Source of the DNA: Clostridia bacterium
GTDB taxonomy: Bacteria > Bacillota > DTU025
DNA: 64,000 bases
NCBI GenBank assembly: GCA_034926675.1
Contig: JAYFQW010000003.1
Span: 1 to 64,000, forward strand
Direction: 5' to 3'
Shown: one piece after another, positions 58,662-64,000 of the stretch
How the letters are laid out: each line of letters opens with the position of its first letter
How positions within the stretch are numbered: position 1 is the first letter of the stretch
Translations under genes and position numbers: made by a program
Notes under the pieces: generated by a model
Seen by the model: the letters and a program-made list of their open reading frames with translations, nothing else
Told to the model about the DNA's origin: nothing
Database searches by the model: none

Positions 58662-59861
58662 ATGTCCGGCCAGCTCACAGAAGGCGCTCTGCGTTTTCGG
58701 AAACTCACCCTGTCAGAAGCGGTTTTGCTTCTTGTTGGCGCCAATGTTGGCGCAGCTATTCTGTCTCTCCCATACGCCGCGAGAGCCTCAGGGTACGCCG
58801 GAGCGGTCATCGTCTCAGTAGTGACGACGCTGTTCTCGCTCATCTCGCACTTATACATCGTGGAACTGATGCTTAGAACCAACAGCCCCGGACAACTGGT
58901 CGGCCTGATGCGCACCTACATGTTCAACTCCCGCTATGGACGGTTCTACCTGCTGCTCATGTCCACACTCACCGTGGGGCTGGCCATCCCGTCTCTCACA
59001 GCCTACGTGATAGGCGGAGGCGGGATCATCTCCTCTCTCTTCGAGCTTCCGCCGTCGGTGGGTGCGCTCCTATTCCTGCTGCCGGGTGCAAGTATCGTGT
59101 GGCTGGGCCTGAAGGCGACTGGCGCTGCGCAGAAATGGGCCAGCATTGCCATGGGGGCAGCCCTCGTGGCGCTCACCATAGCCTCCATTCTGCATCCCGG
59201 GTTCGACGCATCTCGCCTTTCGAGGTTCTCCCTCGCGCCAATAGTGGCCATTCTTCCGGTCGGGGTGTTCACGTCCATGTCCCACACCATAGTGCCTGAA
59301 GTAGTGCGCGGGTTGGCTTACGAACCCCGGCTAATACCTCGCGCAGTCAAGTGGGGGCTCGGGATCAACCTCCTATTTCTTGTCGCCTTTCCCATCGCCA
59401 TCTTCGGGCTGCAGAATCCGGAGCAGATCTCCGAGGTAGTGACGATATCATGGGGCCACGCCTTGGGGCCGGTCATCTACCTCGCAGTCAACATCTTCGC
59501 TCTATTGGCGCTGGTCACGTCGTTCTGGGGAGCGGCCGGCGCATCCCTGGGCAATGTCGTAGAGATTCTCCGATTCAAGTCGGAATGGAATGTTCGCTCC
59601 AGGCTGATCGCCTTCGGAATCACAGTCCTGCCTTCTCTTGCGATAGTCTTTGCGGGGAAGCTCGGGTTTCTTGATATGATCCAGGCCGCCGGGGCGGTTG
59701 GCGGAGTAATCCTCGCGGTGCTGCCCATCTTCGTTCTTAGCCGCGCCCGCGCGCGCTCGGAACGCACCCCGGAGTATCAAGTTGGGGTGCTGTACTCACC
59801 CGTGGTCAAAGCCGCACTTCTCCTCTTCTACGTGGGGGTTCTCCTGTATGCAGCGCTGTAA
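58662..59861 (+). CDS. Amino acid permease (HAAAP/APC superfamily)
   Basis: A 399-residue transporter with about 11 membrane segments. The N-terminal LLVGANVGAAILSLPYAA is the substrate-binding break in helix 1 seen in hydroxy- and aromatic-amino-acid permeases such as TyrP and Mtr. GGGGTGG precedes the ATG. It is divergent from the riboswitch-driven grd operon, so import of a fermented amino acid is a fair guess, but the substrate cannot be read from sequence. Confidence 0.85.
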   Translation: MSGQLTEGALRFRKLTLSEAVLLLVGANVGAAILSLPYAARASGYAGAVIVSVVTTLFSLISHLYIVELMLRTNSPGQLVGLMRTYMFNSRYGRFYLLLMSTLTVGLAIPSLTAYVIGGGGIISSLFELPPSVGALLFLLPGASIVWLGLKATGAAQKWASIAMGAALVALTIASILHPGFDASRLSRFSLAPIVAILPVGVFTSMSHTIVPEVVRGLAYEPRLIPRAVKWGLGINLLFLVAFPIAIFGLQNPEQISEVVTISWGHALGPVIYLAVNIFALLALVTSFWGAAGASLGNVVEILRFKSEWNVRSRLIAFGITVLPSLAIVFAGKLGFLDMIQAAGAVGGVILAVLPIFVLSRARARSERTPEYQVGVLYSPVVKAALLLFYVGVLLYAAL

Positions 59862-59882
59862 ATCTCCAGGAGGTCATTGACC

Positions 59883-60953
59883 ATGATCATAAGGCCAGCT
59901 GAACTCCGTGATGACGAGACCTTGCTGCGAATTGAGAAAACGGCCGGGCAGGGTGACCGAGTGCGCCTGCTAGATGAGCGGGATAGTTTCTTCAGCCGCG
60001 CGAAGCAGTTCGGCGATTACGTGCTCATGGTTGGAGAGAACGAGACGACGCACAGGATTCACGGGGTGATGGCTGCAGCCCTGTTGAAGCTGAGGATCGA
60101 CGGGGAAACGCGCATGGGCGCCTACATGTTCGACCTGCGTTCAAACCCCGAGACGAACACGGGCCTTTCCCGGGCAATGTATGTTCTCTGGAGAGCATTC
60201 GAGGAGAGGCTCCTCGAACAAGGCGCGGAGTTCATATTCGGACTGATCAAAGATGATAACTCCCGCTCAGAGAGTATCTCACAGCGCATGGGCGCAACGC
60301 GACGGGGAGGGAAGAAATTCCTGGTGTTCCCCGCCTTCCGGCGCCGTGCAGTCACGCTTTCTGTTGAGATAAGCAGTTCAGTAGATGCTGCCCAAGAGTA
60401 CCGCGTGTTGGAAGAGCACTATGCAGACTACGAAGCATGGCCCATGGCGCGCGACTTCGCCCACATGCAATCGCTGTATGATGATTGCTTGCTAGCGAAA
60501 CTGCAGTGCGGAGGTTCATCCCTGAAGATATGGGATGTTTCCCACCATTACACCAGGCGAGTGGCTGCCATGCCTCCCGGCCTCACCGCTTTTGGCACGG
60601 TCATGCGCGGAATCGGGCATGTGATCCCGGTTCCGAAAGTGCCACGCCCTGGTGAGGAGATCCGCGTGTGGAACGTGATCGATGTCATGGCTGAGCGTGG
60701 AACAGACGGGAGGCGCGGGCACAGCTGCAAGAGACAGGCTGAGCTGAGGGCGCTCCTGGCTACAGCCAACAACATGGCCCTCGAACACAAAGTCGACCAT
60801 CTCATCGTCGCAACCGATGATGAAGAGCCTGAACTCGCCTGGCTGCGCCGCGCCTCCATACTGCCGCTGAGCTACAACATCATGGTGAAGGAGTATAGGC
60901 CAGTCCCCGGGCTCGCAGGGAAAACATATCTCGATCCCAGATACCTGGGGTAG
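59883..60953 (+). CDS. GNAT-family acetyltransferase-like protein
   Basis: A 356-residue protein. The first 150 residues are a GNAT fold (IIRPAELRDDETLLRIE, MFDLRSNPETNTGLSRAMY, IKDDNSRSESISQRMGA). The rest is a second, partly GNAT-like half ending KEYRPVPGLAGKTYLDPRYLG. No specific function is known. ATG at 59883 has AGGAGG nine bases upstream; the in-frame TTG at 59877 is too close to it. It follows the permease by 21 bases, so the two are probably cotranscribed. Confidence 0.7.
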   Translation: MIIRPAELRDDETLLRIEKTAGQGDRVRLLDERDSFFSRAKQFGDYVLMVGENETTHRIHGVMAAALLKLRIDGETRMGAYMFDLRSNPETNTGLSRAMYVLWRAFEERLLEQGAEFIFGLIKDDNSRSESISQRMGATRRGGKKFLVFPAFRRRAVTLSVEISSSVDAAQEYRVLEEHYADYEAWPMARDFAHMQSLYDDCLLAKLQCGGSSLKIWDVSHHYTRRVAAMPPGLTAFGTVMRGIGHVIPVPKVPRPGEEIRVWNVIDVMAERGTDGRRGHSCKRQAELRALLATANNMALEHKVDHLIVATDDEEPELAWLRRASILPLSYNIMVKEYRPVPGLAGKTYLDPRYLG

Positions 60954-60983
60954 GCGCCGATCCGAAGCGGCGCACTGCTCCAT

Positions 60984-62102
60984 CTACCCAATGTGGGCCA
61001 GAAGCGCCTCAACGAACTCCTCCCTCTTCTCAACATGCGGAGAGTGCCCGCAGTCGGCGAACACGATCTCCCGGCATTCGCCTCCACGTCGCCTGTATTC
61101 GTCAAGCACCGCCCTGGTCTGCCCTATCATGGGCTGCGGCGGGAAAACGTCATCTCCGGGCCACCCGGGAACCAGCCCTATCCTGCCAAGCGTGCCAATA
61201 TCCCAGAACGAGGTGTCCGATACGATCTGGTCATCAGCGCCGCGAACCCACAATATCGGCGGCTTTGGCCATACATCGACAATACCGTCAGTGCGGAAGT
61301 ACTTGGATGAAAACGCGTTCAACGCCCCCTTCGGCCCAGGGGCAAACCCCGGCCAGTTGGGCGACGGGGTGAAATCGCCCGGGTAGTTCCATTCGCCAAT
61401 TGCAGTACTAAGAAGCGAGGTCAGGAAGTCCTCCTCTCGCGCCGCGCGAAAAGGCGGCTTCCAATAGGACATGTTCAGCACATTTCGGGGCAGCATCGGG
61501 TTGTCGCCGCCCTCCCGGGCCTTCTCCTTCACCAGCCTTGGGAAGTCCGGCGTCACGCCGCCGGCCCCGGACCCTGCATAGTCGGGGAAACATGGCTGAC
61601 CATCGCATCCCCTGACGCCGGAGAACCCATAAGGCGACACAGGCGCGACCAGAGTCAGGCTCATTACCTGATCTGGATGATCTATGAGGCACTGCATGGC
61701 CACCCCGCCGCCCAACGACCAACCCACCACGTGGAACCTGTCGAACCCCATTGCAGAGGCAAGCTCATCTATGTCGTCCGACCAGTCCCGAACACCCCTA
61801 GTAGCATCGATGGGCTTCACTTCCGAGAGCCCGTACCCTCTCATGTCAGGTGCGATGGGCAGGTATCTAGGGGGCAGGGCAAGAATGACCTCCTCCCAGA
61901 ACGTAGAGGATGAGGCATTGCCATGGAGGAACATGACCGGTTCCCCTGCCCCTGCAGGGCCGCAGAGCCTGGCTGCCGCACGGCCCCCAACTGTCCCACC
62001 TTCCCGAACTGTCCCACCTTCCCGAACTGCCCTGGTGAGTACGTGGAACCGCAGGCGAGGAACATCAATGTACTTGGATTCTATGCCTTCCAGAACTCCC
62101 AT
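60984..62102 (-). CDS. Alpha/beta hydrolase
   Basis: A 372-residue alpha/beta hydrolase. The oxyanion motif is VMFLHGNASSSTFWEE, the nucleophile Ser in VVGWSLGGGVA, the acid Asp in WVRGADDQIVSD and the His in DCGHSPHVEKREEF. A cap region of about 100 residues lies after the Ser. Near the N terminus a six-residue stretch (REGGTV) is duplicated by an 18-base DNA repeat (61989-62024). ATG at 62102 has GGGAGGTG upstream. The substrate is not known; it lies after the KAS III-like gene in the same direction. Confidence 0.88.
   Translation of the reverse strand: MGVLEGIESKYIDVPRLRFHVLTRAVREGGTVREGGTVGGRAAARLCGPAGAGEPVMFLHGNASSSTFWEEVILALPPRYLPIAPDMRGYGLSEVKPIDATRGVRDWSDDIDELASAMGFDRFHVVGWSLGGGVAMQCLIDHPDQVMSLTLVAPVSPYGFSGVRGCDGQPCFPDYAGSGAGGVTPDFPRLVKEKAREGGDNPMLPRNVLNMSYWKPPFRAAREEDFLTSLLSTAIGEWNYPGDFTPSPNWPGFAPGPKGALNAFSSKYFRTDGIVDVWPKPPILWVRGADDQIVSDTSFWDIGTLGRIGLVPGWPGDDVFPPQPMIGQTRAVLDEYRRRGGECREIVFADCGHSPHVEKREEFVEALLAHIG
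61989..62024. repeat. 18-base in-frame tandem duplication
   Basis: AACTGTCCCACCTTCCCG twice in a row, inside the hydrolase gene, adding six residues to a surface linker. Confidence 0.85.
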
Positions 62103-62122
62103 TCTCACACCTCCCTGCAATT

Positions 62123-62162
62123 GGTTGCGACTGGCTGCGACCGGCTGCGACTGGCTGCGCCG
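62123..62162. repeat. 10-base tandem repeat, four copies
   Basis: GGYTGCGACY units run head to tail between the hydrolase start and the KAS III-like stop. The last unit is degenerate. No function is apparent. Confidence 0.75.
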
Positions 62163-62181
62163 AGCTGAACCCCGTGATCCG

Positions 62182-63186
62182 TTACCGCATCCGGAGAGCA
62201 ACACCGGCCTGGTTGTAGCCGACACCCGATCCGACCAGCACTAGCAGATCTCCCGACTTGATCTTACCCTTCCTCATTGCATCATCGAGGCACATCGGGA
62301 TGCATGCAGAACCGGTGTAGCCCCACTCCTCCATGATCCAGTGAGCTTTCTCGATTGGCAGGCCCAATGTCTCCATCACCAGTTTGATTGAGTTCAGGCG
62401 GACCTGGGTGAAGATGATCTGATCGATATCGGAAAGGTCAAACCCACCTCGTTCCGCAAGAAAGCGCACGACCTTCGGCCAGCCCTCATGGTTCACCTCA
62501 GGAGGGTACTTGCCAACCAGTTTCACGGCGGTGCGGCCAGCCTGCACCGACTCACACGTGGCTGGCTCGAACGTGCCGCCGGAGTAGATGCCCCAAGCCT
62601 GGTGGTAGGCGCCATCTGCAACGTATGATGAGGTTATGAAGCCGGGCTTGGAGTCGACAGCGAGCACAGCAGCCCCCGCCCCATCTCCGTAGAAAAAGGA
62701 CGTGACGTCATTGGGGTCGGCAAGCTTGCTCATCATGTACGCCCCGATCACCAGGACATACTTCATCCACCTGTTCGTCGCAAGAAGGCTGGCCCCTGCC
62801 GCGATTCCGGTTGGGAACGATGCACATGCGCACCCCACATCGAACGTGCCCGCGTTCACCGCACCCAGCTTGTGCTGGACGACCACCGAGGTCGCTGGGG
62901 TGGTATAGTCAGGCGAATCAGTGCCCAGGATGATGAGATCAAGCTGCTCAGGTGCGATGCCAGCGTTCTTCAGAGCCTCCTGCCCTGCCCTAACGGCCAG
63001 GTCAGAGGTCGCCCACTCCCGTGGAGCATACCAGCGCTTCCGTATGCTCGAGGAATCCTGAAGCTTGAACACGACTTGCCCAAGCCCTGGGCGAACCGCC
63101 TCGAAATGCTCCGCCATCTTCTCGTTGGTCATCTCGGTCTCAGGAAGATACATGCCCGTTCCGACTATGGTGGCGTACCTGTCCAT
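62182..63186 (-). CDS. KAS III (FabH)-like protein with incomplete triad
   Basis: A 334-residue thiolase-fold protein close to 3-oxoacyl-ACP synthase III. The acyl-binding Cys is in FDVGCACASFPTGIAAGA. FabH also needs His (HQAN) and Asn (GNTSAAS). Here these read FTQVRLN and WGYTGSACIP, so both are replaced. Such proteins can act as acyl- or ester-forming transferases, not as condensing enzymes; the reaction here is unknown. ATG at 63186 has GGAGGTG eight bases upstream. It lies between the CoA-transferase and hydrolase genes, all in one direction. Confidence 0.82.
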   Translation of the reverse strand: MDRYATIVGTGMYLPETEMTNEKMAEHFEAVRPGLGQVVFKLQDSSSIRKRWYAPREWATSDLAVRAGQEALKNAGIAPEQLDLIILGTDSPDYTTPATSVVVQHKLGAVNAGTFDVGCACASFPTGIAAGASLLATNRWMKYVLVIGAYMMSKLADPNDVTSFFYGDGAGAAVLAVDSKPGFITSSYVADGAYHQAWGIYSGGTFEPATCESVQAGRTAVKLVGKYPPEVNHEGWPKVVRFLAERGGFDLSDIDQIIFTQVRLNSIKLVMETLGLPIEKAHWIMEEWGYTGSACIPMCLDDAMRKGKIKSGDLLVLVGSGVGYNQAGVALRMR

Positions 63187-63283
63187 TCGAAACACCTCCA
63201 TCCGTTGGTTGTCGTCGGCCCACTGCGCGCCGCGACCATGTAAAGCTGCTGCCTGCCATAGAGATCAACGACCATACAGACGA

Positions 63284-64000
63284 CTATACATATGAAAGCG
63301 CCCTGGCCTCCGCCCACAGCCCCTCCCGGAAATCCGGGTGGGCGATAGCGATCAGCCTATCGACACGCTTCCTGACGTTCATCGACTTCAGGTGGGCTAT
63401 TCCATACTCGGTCACTACGTAGTCGATATCCGAGCGGGTGATCGTGACAGCCTGCCCGTCCCTGAAACATGGCACGATTGTGGAAATTGTGCCATTCTTC
63501 GCAGTTGACCGCAGGGCCAGTATTGACTTGCCTCCCGCAGACCTCTGGGCCCCCCTACACGTGTCCGCGGCTCCGCCGGCGCCGCTGTACTGGCGCACGC
63601 CTAGGGTTTCAGAGTTCGCCTGCCCGGTGAGGTCCACCTGCAGGGTGGTGTTAATGCTAACCATCTTGTGGTTCTGCCCGATTACGTAGGGGTCATTGGT
63701 TATGTGTCCTCCGTAGAACTCAACCCCAAGGTTATCATCGACGAAATCGTAGAGCTTCTTCGTGCCAAGTGCGAAACACCCGACCATCTTCTCAGGCCAC
63801 AGCGTCTTCCTTCGACCGTTAAGCGCCCCGGCGTTGAACAGATCCACCATGCCATCGGTGACCATCTCAGTATGCACGCCGAGATCGTGCTTGTTAAGCA
63901 GGCACGACGTCACCGCATTGGGGATCCCTCCGATGCCGAGCTGGAGCGTGCTGCCATCCTCGATCAGGCTGGCAACATTCCGGCCGATCTCCGCCTCGGT
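63284..64000 (-). CDS. Acetyl-CoA hydrolase/4-hydroxybutyrate CoA-transferase family (5' end beyond window)
   Basis: The 3' 238 codons of a family I CoA-transferase-like protein; the frame is open to the window end. Recognised parts are LQLGIGGIPNAVTS, HTEMVTDGMVDLFNAG, QYSGAGGAADTCRGA and IDYVVTEYGIAHLKS. The C-terminal HPDFREGLWAEAR is usual. Members move CoA between acetate and other acids or hydrolyse acetyl-CoA. The catalytic Glu lies in the N-terminal to middle part and its setting cannot be fully judged. It is probably the first of three genes with the KAS III-like and hydrolase genes. Confidence 0.88.
   Translation of the reverse strand, partial: TEAEIGRNVASLIEDGSTLQLGIGGIPNAVTSCLLNKHDLGVHTEMVTDGMVDLFNAGALNGRRKTLWPEKMVGCFALGTKKLYDFVDDNLGVEFYGGHITNDPYVIGQNHKMVSINTTLQVDLTGQANSETLGVRQYSGAGGAADTCRGAQRSAGGKSILALRSTAKNGTISTIVPCFRDGQAVTITRSDIDYVVTEYGIAHLKSMNVRKRVDRLIAIAHPDFREGLWAEARALSYV

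Overview
The window comes from a high-GC, flagellated, fermentative member of the Bacillota (Firmicutes). Evidence for this is the FliW, FlgM, YvyF and sigma-D type flagellar arrangement, the MurT/GatD pair that amidates lipid II, and a glycine reductase operon with two selenoproteins. It also carries flgH and flgI, the L-ring and P-ring genes of the flagellum. This points to a diderm (outer-membrane) lineage within the Bacillota. The lineage assignment is inference; no rRNA gene, tRNA gene or CRISPR array was seen.

Region 1 (1-20257, minus strand) is a nearly continuous flagellar and chemotaxis block. In transcription order it holds cheX, flgF-like, flgG, flgA, flgH, flgI, flgJ-like, yvyF, flgM, flgN, flgK, flgL, cheW, cheA, cheD, cheY, cheB, cheR, a degenerate HD-GYP gene, fliW and three flagellin genes (the last cut by the window start). 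Four sites match the sigma-D consensus TAAA-N15/16-GCCGATAA, in front of two flagellins, flgM and cheX.

Region 2 (20255-24890, minus strand) is a mixed set: an APH-like kinase, MobB, a small ThiW/ECF-type membrane protein, DegV and a 2-hydroxyacyl-CoA dehydratase activator. Two gene remnants lie among them: the 3' end of a DHDPS (dapA-family) gene, and the 3' end of a chemoreceptor gene that starts exactly at the degV stop codon.

Region 3 (25202-33205) holds a histidine kinase/response regulator pair, a GH73-type glucosaminidase and a complete branched-chain amino acid type ABC transporter (livJHMGF). Region 4 (33382-39777, minus strand) is a catabolic operon: GntR regulator, two-gene UxaA-type dehydratase, true nitrilase and a TRAP transporter. 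It probably takes up and degrades an organic acid. A secreted M20D amidohydrolase follows.

At 41.8-43.3 kb there is a gene-poor stretch with an AbiEii-type nucleotidyltransferase remnant and many inverted repeats. NadE, GatD, MurT and a large PAS/GAF histidine kinase come next, then a second non-coding stretch (49.2-49.9 kb) with an array of near-palindromic GTACGGA...CGTAC sites.

Region 5 (49947-58451, minus strand) is a complete glycine reductase operon, grdX-trxB-trxA-grdE-grdA-grdB-grdCD, preceded by a consensus promoter, a tandem glycine riboswitch and a terminator. GrdA and GrdB each contain an in-frame UGA read as selenocysteine. GrdC and GrdD are fused into one protein, and TrxB carries an extra thioredoxin-like domain whose two redox cysteines are both serine. 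The system should reduce glycine to acetyl phosphate with electrons from NADPH through TrxB and TrxA. A divergent amino-acid permease and a GNAT protein follow. The window ends with an alpha/beta hydrolase, a KAS III-like enzyme lacking the His and Asn of its triad, and a CoA-transferase cut by the window end.
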